Source of the DNA: an uncultured Clostridia bacterium
GTDB taxonomy: Bacteria > Bacillota > Clostridia > Christensenellales > Borkfalkiaceae
NCBI GenBank assembly: GCA_944327625.1
Contig: CALVHL010000006.1
Span: 36,697-100,696, forward strand
Direction of reading: 5' to 3'
DNA: 64,000 bases
Shown: in pieces, positions 58,459 through 64,000 of the stretch
Position numbering within the stretch: the stretch's first letter is position 1
Layout of the letters: each line of letters starts with the position of its first letter
Position numbers and translations under genes: made by a program
Notes under the pieces: model-generated
Seen by the model: the letters and a program-made list of their open reading frames with translations, nothing else
Told to the model about the DNA's origin: nothing
The model's database searches: none

Positions 58459-59268
58459 TCACCTTCTGCTCAAAAGTCGTTTGAGGGCGGGTATGGAAGT
58501 CAGCCCCCTGAAAATAAGCTGTATGCCGAACACCACTATATGCAGATTTATGTGGTGAAGCGGATCGTACATCAAAAGGAACGCCAGCACGAGCTCTATT
58601 ATGCCCTTAACGAGGTAGTACGAACAATTCATTCCCCTCGCAATTCGGCTGAAAGCGTGGTTGAAGGCGTGCGCGCTCTCGAACAGCCCTAAAATGCCCC
58701 ATACCGTCGGTATGAAAGCGCTTGCCCACTCCCTGTCGATGAGAATGATGACGGACAGCGCCATCAGGATGAGCGAAGAAGCCGTCTTGTTGGAATGGGT
58801 ATGCACGTATTCCTTCTGAATGACGGCGAAGATAAACCTCATAACGCCGCCCACCGCCATGAGCGCGCCGACGATATACGGCAGGGCATAGCTCATCTGC
58901 GGCGCAATGCTGACGCACAGTATGCCCACGACAATATAGATCGTCGAAAGAATATAGAGCGCATTATCCTCGGAAAGGTGCGCGAATTTATGCACGGCCT
59001 TGGCGTTGGATACGGGCGAAAATTCCTCAACTATAAAATCGCCCGAACGCAGCGCGTTGGTCACCGCCGCCTCGCCCGCAAACCGTTCGATATCCTCGTC
59101 GGAATAGCCCGTATAGGAATGATCTTCGTCGTCACCCGCGTAATATGCGGGATCTACCGAAGTCGCCGCCCGCGCTTGACTATCGTCGGAATAGCCCGAA
59201 TAGGAATATTCCTCATCGTCGCCGACAAGAGCGCCGCCGCTTTCGGTATAGCCGATGTCGTCCTCCAT
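58459..59268 (-). CDS. DUF308-type membrane protein with Tyr/Ser-rich N-terminus
   Basis: 269 residues. The cytoplasmic N-terminal 100 residues contain repeated Tyr/Ser/Asp motifs (DDEEYSYSGYSDDSQ and GDDEDHSYTGYSDEDIE). The C-terminal half has about five to six membrane helices (IYIVVGILCVSIAPQM, LPYIVGALMAVGGVMRFIFA), as in DUF308/HdeD-like proteins. ATG 59268 is chosen because AGGGGG stands just upstream. It is transcribed with the 68-residue gene. Confidence 0.75.
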   Translation of the reverse strand: MEDDIGYTESGGALVGDDEEYSYSGYSDDSQARAATSVDPAYYAGDDEDHSYTGYSDEDIERFAGEAAVTNALRSGDFIVEEFSPVSNAKAVHKFAHLSEDNALYILSTIYIVVGILCVSIAPQMSYALPYIVGALMAVGGVMRFIFAVIQKEYVHTHSNKTASSLILMALSVIILIDREWASAFIPTVWGILGLFESAHAFNHAFSRIARGMNCSYYLVKGIIELVLAFLLMYDPLHHINLHIVVFGIQLIFRGLTSIPALKRLLSRR

Positions 59269-59417
59269 AAATTTCCCCCTGCGCAGGCGATACCCGCCTG
59301 CTCGTCTATTATAGCATAACGGCGAGGCGTTGTCAATGTCGCGCTGTACGCGCAAAAGCTTGCAAGGCGGGCGGGCAGGTGATATAATATATGCGAAATT
59401 AAAAGGAGATTATCTTT

Positions 59418-59876
59418 ATGGGCAAGCGCGCGGACAGGGCAAGAGAACTGTTTTTCGAGGGATATAATTGCAGCCAGTCGGTCGTCGGGGCGTTCATAGA
59501 CCTTTTCGACATGGACGCAAAGACGGCTATGAAGTTTTGCGAGGGGCTGGGCGCGGGCACGGGCAGAATGAGGCTGACCTGCGGCGCAGTCTCGGCAATG
59601 GCACTTCTTGCCGGGCTTAAAATGTCCTCAGGCGAGGGCGGCGACCTCAAAGGCAGGGGCGAACTTTATGCCGTCATTCGTCTTATGGCGGAGGAATTCA
59701 AGGCGAATAACGGCAGCGTCATCTGCGCCGACCTTCTGGGCGCGGCGCTGCCCAAGGACAATTCCGCACAGCCCGAGGAGCGCACCCCCGAATACTATAA
59801 GCGCCGCCCCTGCGCCGATAAGATCTATCAGTGCGCCCTGCTCGTCGAAAAATACCTGTTCCCCGAACAGCAATAA
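59418..59876 (+). CDS. C_GCAxxG_C_C family putative redox protein
   Basis: 152 residues. The family has a split cysteine pattern: GYNCSQSVV near residue 17, CEGLGAGTGRMRLTCGAVSA near residues 36-56, and later Cys in VICADLL and RRPCADKIY. These cysteines probably bind a metal or redox cofactor; the true role is unknown. SD AAAGGAG precedes ATG 59418. A poly-C run (8 C near 59886) follows the stop. Confidence 0.9.
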   Translation: MGKRADRARELFFEGYNCSQSVVGAFIDLFDMDAKTAMKFCEGLGAGTGRMRLTCGAVSAMALLAGLKMSSGEGGDLKGRGELYAVIRLMAEEFKANNGSVICADLLGAALPKDNSAQPEERTPEYYKRRPCADKIYQCALLVEKYLFPEQQ

Positions 59877-60054
59877 TAAGGCGCTCCCCCCCCGCTCGTT
59901 GCCGAGCGACCGCAATTAAATCTTTTGCCCGCGCTTTTCAGGCTCGCTTAAAAGCGGTTATTATTCTGACAGTCGCCTGTCCGACTATGCGCTTTAATTA
60001 TATTGCCGAACGGACAAAGAGCCTGCAAAAGCCATATTTATACCTTTGAAACCG

Positions 60055-60094
60055 AGGCGGGCGACATTCCTTTGAGGGAATGTCGCCCGCCTTA
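60055..60094. terminator. Large hairpin between convergent genes
   Basis: GGCGGGCGACATTCC / GGAATGTCGCCCGCC with a short TTTGAG-type loop. No clear T-run on either side, so it may be a transcription barrier or an RNA 3' stabiliser. The rest of the spacer 59877-60112 shows nothing else clear. Confidence 0.5.
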
Positions 60095-60112
60095 ACCATT
60101 AACCGAAAATAA

Positions 60113-60628
60113 TCATCTCGTCCTGTCGATATACCGCACGAGCAGAACGGCGCAGACGACGACTGCGACCACCGCTACAACGAATATCAGCACCCCCGCG
60201 GCGTAGGGCGAGAGCGAAATTACCGAACTTACGGGGCGCTCGTCAGAGCCCGTTGCCGCCTGTATAATGCCGTATACGCCCAGAACGCTGAATACCGCCA
60301 TGACCGCCGCCAACAGCGCTATAATCGATTTTCTGTGCCTTTTTTCCTTTGCTTTGCCGTCGGGCGTCTCTGCGGCCACCTCCCGCGCGGCATTCTGATC
60401 GTCGGGCGCGATGCACTTGCCGCACAGCTCGTCGAGCGTAATGCCGAACACGTCGGCGACCTCGCTCGCCTTGACAATGTCTATCCTGACCTTGCCGTTC
60501 TCCCAGTTGGAGACCGTCTGCCGCGACACGTTAAGTTTTTCGGCGAGCTCGTCCTGCGACCAGCCCCGACTTTCTCGGAGCGCAATCATTCTGTCGCCCA
60601 GCTCGGCCATAAAAATTTTTTCGTCCAT
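60113..60628 (-). CDS. XRE-family regulator with two C-terminal membrane helices
   Basis: 171 residues. An N-terminal Cro/CI-type HTH (IALRESRGWSQDELAEKLNV, SRQTVSNWENGKV) is joined to two membrane helices (IIALLAAVMAVFSVLGVYGI, then LIFVVAVVAVVVCAVLLV). Membrane-tethered XRE regulators of this layout are common in Clostridia; target unknown. The start is 12 nt after the upstream gene, with no SD. TTGCGC-N17-TATAAT ends 6 nt before ATG 60628, with the -35 inside the preceding gene. Confidence 0.9.
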   Translation of the reverse strand: MDEKIFMAELGDRMIALRESRGWSQDELAEKLNVSRQTVSNWENGKVRIDIVKASEVADVFGITLDELCGKCIAPDDQNAAREVAAETPDGKAKEKRHRKSIIALLAAVMAVFSVLGVYGIIQAATGSDERPVSSVISLSPYAAGVLIFVVAVVAVVVCAVLLVRYIDRTR

Positions 60629-60634
60629 ACCGAG

Positions 60635-60663
60635 ATTATATCACTTTTCTGCGCCGTGCGCAA
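60635..60663 (-). promoter_or_regulatory. Promoter giving a leaderless XRE-regulator mRNA
   Basis: TTGCGC (60663-60658), 17-nt spacer overlapping the end of the preceding gene, TATAAT (60640-60635), then 6 nt to ATG 60628. Confidence 0.75.
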
Positions 60664-60901
60664 GATTATTTTTTCTGCGCCGCACCGCCCTGATTATAAG
60701 GAGCGCGGCAATCAGCGCGACAATGCCCAGCGCGTAGGGCACGAAGATAAAGAGCGCAACCCACGCGGGCGCGGAAGTGTGCATCTGCGAGGAGGCAACA
60801 TACATTTCGGCATATCCGATCGCCGTATGAATTACGCCCGCCGCCCCGATAAGCGAGGCAAGCGCGATGAGCACGGTATCGACGATTTTTCTCTTTTTCA
60901 T
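60641..60901 (-). CDS. Small two-helix membrane protein
   Basis: 86 residues with two membrane helices (TVLIALASLIGAAGVIHTAI and LFIFVPYALGIVALIAALLI) and a basic C-terminus. ATG 60901 is chosen for SD GGAGAAAG. It precedes the membrane-bound XRE regulator, with which it may function. Family not recognised. Confidence 0.7.
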   Translation of the reverse strand: MKKRKIVDTVLIALASLIGAAGVIHTAIGYAEMYVASSQMHTSAPAWVALFIFVPYALGIVALIAALLIIRAVRRRKNNLAHGAEK

Positions 60902-61031
60902 TGACTTTCTCCGTCTGTTTTTTTTAATTATAACAGACCGCGCCGCCACATTCAATACAGCATATTAGTCAATCGCGCAAATATCTTTGACATTGCCCTT
61001 TTTAATTAAAGCGTAAAATATTCACTCGCCG

Positions 61032-61235
61032 TCAGAGGGGGCGGTATTCGAGTATGTCGCCCGGCTGACAGTCGAGAACCTGACATATCTTGTCGAGCGT
61101 CGAGAGGCGCACCGCCTTGATCTTACCGTTTTTAAGTAGCGAAATATTCGCCATCGTCAGCCCGACACGCTTGGTCAGTTCGGTCACGCTCATCTTGCGC
61201 TTTGCCAGCATAATATCCAGATTTATGACTATCAT
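61032..61235 (-). CDS. Small Cro/CI-type regulator (YozG-like)
   Basis: 67 residues, a single HTH: MSVTELTKRVGLTMANISLL, then GKIKAVRLSTLDKICQVL and CQPGDILEY. This is the YozG-like type that normally accompanies a DUF2975 membrane protein, exactly as here. Start ATG 61235 overlaps the upstream stop (ATGA). Confidence 0.9.
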   Translation of the reverse strand: MIVINLDIMLAKRKMSVTELTKRVGLTMANISLLKNGKIKAVRLSTLDKICQVLDCQPGDILEYRPL

Positions 61236-61717
61236 AACGTACAATCGCTCTCATCCTGCAAAATTGCAGCTTCTTTCAGACACTGTGAAACCATTACGAA
61301 CACGAGCGCGACGGCAACCGCGCACACGTCGAGGAACAGGTACAGCCACAGCCAGCAGTTTGCGCCGATAAAGTAAAATACGAGGTTGCCGACGAGGAAA
61401 AATATTACGTCGCCGAACAGCAATTTCGCGCTTGCCGCAAAGTATTTTACCGCCCTGTCGCAAAACAGCCTGCCCCTGCCGATGAGCTCCGAAGTCTTCC
61501 AGAGATATACAACTATCGCATAGCAGGGCAATGCCGAAAGCAGAAGAAACGCCAGCTCGAACGAATAGCAGAGCGTGAATTCCCTCGACCACGGCTCAAA
61601 GAGCTTGCCGACTGCGACATACACCGCCGCGGGGAAGCCCGCCGCGCAGATTGCCGTGCCGCAGAGCGCAATCAGCGCGACCGCAACCTTCATAAATATA
61701 TGGCTCTTATCCATCAT
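61232..61717 (-). CDS. DUF2975 membrane protein
   Basis: 161 residues, four membrane helices (KVAVALIALCGTAICAAGF, YSFELAFLLLSALPCYAIVV, and two later ones). The family is of unknown function and is commonly paired with a small HTH regulator as here, possibly modulating it. ATG 61717 overlaps the previous stop by ATGA; the three genes 62550-61032 form one operon. Confidence 0.85.
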   Translation of the reverse strand: MMDKSHIFMKVAVALIALCGTAICAAGFPAAVYVAVGKLFEPWSREFTLCYSFELAFLLLSALPCYAIVVYLWKTSELIGRGRLFCDRAVKYFAASAKLLFGDVIFFLVGNLVFYFIGANCWLWLYLFLDVCAVAVALVFVMVSQCLKEAAILQDESDCTL

Positions 61718-62550
61718 ACCCCCTCCCCGAACTTGCTAAGTCCGTAAAAAGTAAAATCTGCATTGTCTTTCTTGCCGAAATTATCCTCGGATGCCCAAAA
61801 ATGACAGCGCACATAGTTGAATTTTGAATACGATTTGAGTTGGGCGGCGTAACCGTCGTGCGAATATTCGGTATATTCCTCCGACAGCGCAACGTTCTCG
61901 CACTCCTCTGCCGTCAGAGAAAGGCAGGTCAGGGCGTTGCAGTACTGCGCGGCCTTGTAAAGTTGTCCGAAATCGAACTCCCCACCGCTTTCGACGCTCA
62001 ACTGAGTCTCAATTACGACTTCAAGCCGCCCGAAATTGCTCCAGTAAAACCATTCGACGGTAATCTGAGGAATGTCGTCGCCGTTTATGACGGCAAATCT
62101 GCGCACGTCATATTCCGATTGAGCCTCGTCAAACTCTACGCTGTCGCCGAAGTCCTCGGCAATATCGGCAACTATGGCGAACTGCTCGTCTCTTACTTCG
62201 GTCATCTCGTCGGGCGAAAGGCGCGTAAACCCCGTCGAATTATACACGCGGTCGGCGATCGTCGGGGAAAACGGCAGAAACAGCCAGCAGACGACGAGCA
62301 CGACGGCGACCGCTATCGTCGTCTTTCTGAGGTGCGCCGACAATACGGCGAGCACTATGCCCGCCACGGCAAACCCGAGCGCGATAAGCCCCGAAAAAAA
62401 GAAGAACAGCCACGCCGCAACGCCCAACCATGCCGCCTCGTCCGACGGAACGATGATAAAGTACTCCCGCATTATCTCTGCGGAAAGGGCGGCGAGGGCG
62501 AGCGCAATTACTGCGCTGAAAGAGATTATAACTATTTTTCCCGCTCTCAA
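61714..62550 (-). CDS. Membrane-anchored protein of unknown function
   Basis: 278 residues. Three N-terminal membrane helices (IIISFSAVIALALAALSAEI, LGVAAWLFFFFSGLIALGFA, TIAVAVVLVVCWLF-like) are followed by an extracellular domain of about 170 residues with mixed alpha/beta character (YDVRRFAVINGDDIPQITVE). The start is TTG 62550, decided by GAGGTG with 7-nt spacing. Promoter TTGACT-N17-TATAAT (62610-62582). I recognise no family. Confidence 0.75.
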   Translation of the reverse strand: MRAGKIVIISFSAVIALALAALSAEIMREYFIIVPSDEAAWLGVAAWLFFFFSGLIALGFAVAGIVLAVLSAHLRKTTIAVAVVLVVCWLFLPFSPTIADRVYNSTGFTRLSPDEMTEVRDEQFAIVADIAEDFGDSVEFDEAQSEYDVRRFAVINGDDIPQITVEWFYWSNFGRLEVVIETQLSVESGGEFDFGQLYKAAQYCNALTCLSLTAEECENVALSEEYTEYSHDGYAAQLKSYSKFNYVRCHFWASEDNFGKKDNADFTFYGLSKFGEGV

Positions 62551-62581
62551 AACACTTCACCTCTCAATGTTCTATGCCGTC

Positions 62582-62610
62582 ATTATACTCCCGGTTTTCG
62601 CAAAAGTCAA
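62582..62610 (-). promoter_or_regulatory. Promoter of the DUF2975 operon
   Basis: TTGACT (62610-62605), 17-nt spacer, TATAAT (62587-62582). Confidence 0.8.
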
Positions 62611-62667
62611 TAAATATTTATCGTTTTACGATAAATATTAGTGATATTCAGCGAAATTATAATGCGT

Positions 62668-62704
62668 GAGCTGTCCCGTCAACATTTTGTCGACGGGACA
62701 GCTC
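62668..62704. terminator. Strong hairpin after the 79-residue gene
   Basis: Perfect 13-bp stem GAGCTGTCCCGTC / GACGGGACAGCTC with an 11-nt loop. The T-run is on the plus side (TTAATTTTATTT). Confidence 0.65.
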
Positions 62705-62769
62705 TTAATTTTATTTCACAAGCTGAACTTTTGCGCACTAATTCGGTTAATTGAAGGGGCTCACTCGGT

Positions 62770-63009
62770 CTATGCCTCTTTTGTAACGGCAATTCTGAAC
62801 TTCTGCCCGCTCGCGGTCTGATATGTAAGAGCGGTTTTATCGCAGGAAATAAAGCCGACGAAGTATTCGTCTAAAAGGGGTTTCAAACTATAAAGAATAT
62901 CCTCGGTCGTCACCCTTTCATCGGCGACCGCCTTGCACTCCGCTTTGATTTTATCATTAGTTTGCGACACAACTTCTCTGTAATGTTGATTTTTTGACAG
63001 ATTTTTCAT
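62770..63009 (-). CDS. Small protein divergent to an HTH repressor
   Basis: 79 residues, charged, helical N-terminus (KNQHYREVVSQTNDKIKAEC) and beta C-terminus (GFISCDKTALTYQTASGQKF). Not recognised. ATG 63009 is favoured by GAGG 6-7 nt upstream over the GTG four codons earlier. Its promoter (TTGCAT-N18-TATAAT, 63093-63064) overlaps the operator of the divergent repressor, so it is probably a regulated partner. Confidence 0.65.
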   Translation of the reverse strand: MKNLSKNQHYREVVSQTNDKIKAECKAVADERVTTEDILYSLKPLLDEYFVGFISCDKTALTYQTASGQKFRIAVTKEA

Positions 63010-63063
63010 AAAGTACCTCACTTAAAATTTTTCTACAATAGCGCGTACTTATTGTGTGCCTAT

Positions 63064-63120
63064 ATTATACCCCTGTGTCTGACCAAAATGCAAATGAATT
63101 TGGTCAGACTGTGGGATAAT
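63064..63120. promoter_or_regulatory. Divergent promoters with an 11-bp inverted-repeat operator
   Basis: GTCTGACCAAA (63077-63087) and TTTGGTCAGAC (63099-63109) form a perfect inverted repeat, 11-nt spacer. The left arm lies in the minus promoter spacer (TTGCAT 63093-63088, TATAAT 63069-63064), the right arm just before the plus promoter's extended -10 (TGG-GATAAT, 63112-63120). Confidence 0.75.
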
Positions 63121-63144
63121 ATTTTGTCGAAAGGGGACTACTTT

Positions 63145-63585
63145 ATGGATATTTTGTCGAAACTGTCTGAACGCCTCAACGACCTGATGAACGAAGCTGA
63201 AATAAAGACGCCTGAACTATCCGAGAAAACGGGCATCGACCAGTCGGCAATAGCCAGAATTTTAAGGGCGGAACGCATGCCCTCTTTAAATTCGCTTACG
63301 ATATTAGCCGACTTCTTCCACTGTTCCACAGACTATCTGTTAGGATTGAGCAATACACTCGACGAAAAGACATTCGCCAAACGCCCGCCTTTCAGCGAAC
63401 AGCTCACATTTTTATTAAAGCATTTTAACATATCCAAATACCGCCTTGAAAAAGAGACAAGACTGACGGAAGAAACGGTCAACCGCTGGCATAAAGGTAA
63501 ATACGAGCCGACGGTTGAAAGCCTTGTGCGCCTTGCAGAGTACTTCGACTGTTCTACCGACTTCGTTTTAGGCAGAGAAAACTGA
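63145..63585 (+). CDS. Tandem-HTH (XRE) repressor, probably autoregulatory
   Basis: 146 residues with two Cro/CI-type HTH domains: residues 5-70 (TPELSEKTGIDQSAIARIL, TILADFFHCSTDYLLGLS) and 80-146 (QLTFLLKHFNISKYRLEKET, LVRLAEYFDCSTDFVLGREN). The duplicated domain suggests it binds the two half-sites of the operator at 63077-63109. ATG 63145 is chosen for SD AAAGGGG; the longer frame starts before the promoter. Confidence 0.85.
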   Translation: MDILSKLSERLNDLMNEAEIKTPELSEKTGIDQSAIARILRAERMPSLNSLTILADFFHCSTDYLLGLSNTLDEKTFAKRPPFSEQLTFLLKHFNISKYRLEKETRLTEETVNRWHKGKYEPTVESLVRLAEYFDCSTDFVLGREN

Positions 63586-63645
63586 ATATTTAGCCCCGCA
63601 ATGCGTAAGCTTTCATTATCGAAAAGCCTTAAAATCACAGAAAAG

Positions 63646-63671
63646 CACCCGTTTTCAATCGAAAACGGGTG
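63646..63671. terminator. Bidirectional terminator after the HTH repressor
   Basis: Perfect 11-bp stem CACCCGTTTTC / GAAAACGGGTG with a 4-nt loop. T-rich sequence follows on the plus side (TTATTTTATTT) and CTTTTC on the minus side. Confidence 0.8.
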
Positions 63672-63688
63672 TTATTTTATTTAAATTA

Positions 63689-63839
63689 CGGCAACTCCCC
63701 TCTCGGGCTGTGTAAGGAAAATCACAGCTCTCGGTCACCGTCCGACACGACCTGATGTGTCGGACTTTTCTCAGTGCGCAAAATGTGCCAAGCCGAGGCA
63801 CATTTTGAGAAATCGCACTTCGTCCTCCCATCAGTGTCC
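63689..63839 (-). other. Interrupted duplicate of the 5S rRNA 3' end with a structured insert
   Basis: CGGCAACTCCCC (63689-63700) and TCCTCCCATCAGTGTCC (63823-63839) match two adjacent pieces of the 5S 3' end at 63931-63961, but about 122 bp separate them here. The insert contains inverted repeats, for example GTCCGACAC / GTGTCGGAC and AAAATGTGCC / GGCACATTTT. It looks like a 5S tail duplicate invaded by a structured sequence. Confidence 0.5.
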
Positions 63840-63883
63840 AACGGAACACCTTTGCAGGGAGGATAGGTGCGCCAAGTTACACT

Positions 63884-63919
63884 AAAAAAGCACTCACAAT
63901 CAATGTTGTAAGTGCTTTT
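63884..63919 (-). terminator. Terminator downstream of the 5S rRNA
   Basis: AAAAAGCACTTACAA / TTGTGAGTGCTTTTTT stem (one mismatch) on the minus strand, directly after the 5S gene. Confidence 0.85.
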
Positions 63920-63929
63920 TAGATGAAAT

Positions 63930-64000
63930 CCGGCAACTCCCTATCCTCCCATGCAGTGTCCCGCATAGTACTTTCGGCAACGCAGAGCTTAACTTCTGTG
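63930..64000 (-). rRNA. rrf: 5S ribosomal RNA, 3' part (runs off window)
   Basis: On the minus strand the sequence contains CACAGAAGTTAAGC, GCCGAAAGTACT and GGGAGTTGCCGG, the conserved core and 3' end of bacterial 5S rRNA. About 70 nt are inside the window; the 5' part, and presumably the 23S and 16S genes, lie beyond 64000. Confidence 0.9.

Noticed and set aside
1..64000. Insertion sequences and tRNA genes
   Set aside because: No transposase-like protein with terminal repeats and no tRNA cloverleaf were found on either strand by eye; a tool-based scan could still reveal a short or degenerate one.

Overview
The window looks like a chromosomal segment of an uncultivated, endospore-forming member of the Clostridia (a Christensenellales-type gut Firmicute is my inference). 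Support: sporulation and germination genes (spmA-spmB, a SipL-like SPOCS/LysM protein, a SpoIVFA/SpoIVFB pair, a tricistronic gerA operon), Veg, a cysteine T-box leader, a PPi-type phosphofructokinase and QueH. The DNA is fairly GC-rich (estimated by eye in the mid-50s percent) with strongly C/G-ending codons. That codon bias leaves long open shadow frames opposite many real genes; I have left these out.

Layout. 1-3150: the start of a large secreted protein, an RluA-type pseudouridine synthase and an rRNA methyltransferase. 3261-10812: a compact minus-strand cassette of eight phage-derived genes (large terminase, small ORF, portal, scaffold-like, capsid, adaptor, propeller-like neck protein, coiled-coil protein). 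No tail, lysis, integrase or repressor gene is visible. 10875-15474: secreted and membrane proteins of unknown function plus a 50-residue Cys protein missed by ordinary ORF length cut-offs. 15751-21299: ArsP_2-type metal permease, a MalK-like ABC ATPase with altered catalytic motifs, QueH, an aberrant transcarbamylase, a phosphoesterase and TrmB. 21521-34322: gerA operon, OGG-type glycosylase, phospholipase-C-like protein, SpoIVFA/B, RsmA, TatD, MetG, SpmAB. 34438-34577: a candidate small RNA gene. 34805-44516: cysteine desulfurase, IspE, SipL-like protein, Veg, an acidic zinc ribbon, a large membrane-anchored protein and PFK. 44777-49297: a 1506-residue pectinesterase-like lipoprotein. 49550-56902: RpsI/RplM, a short AlaRS, T-box-CysE-CysS, TrkA-TrkH. 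57122-63585: regulators and small membrane proteins. 63930-64000: the 3' part of a 5S rRNA, so an rRNA operon lies just beyond the right edge on the minus strand.

Three patterns stand out. First, at least nine transcription units have a -10 hexamer ending only 6-8 nt before the start codon and no Shine-Dalgarno sequence, which predicts leaderless mRNAs; other genes beside them have normal SD-led starts. Second, thirteen or more copies of a short repeat with the core GCATATATGC lie only in four convergent intergenic spacers, all in the same orientation. Third, many operon junctions overlap as ATGA, GTGA or TAATG, so translational coupling is common.

The best candidates for something undescribed are the tailless phage-head cassette, the leaderless promoter architecture, the oriented convergent-spacer repeats, the orphan small RNA, the transcarbamylase lacking expected catalytic residues, and a structured insert inside a duplicated 5S rRNA tail.
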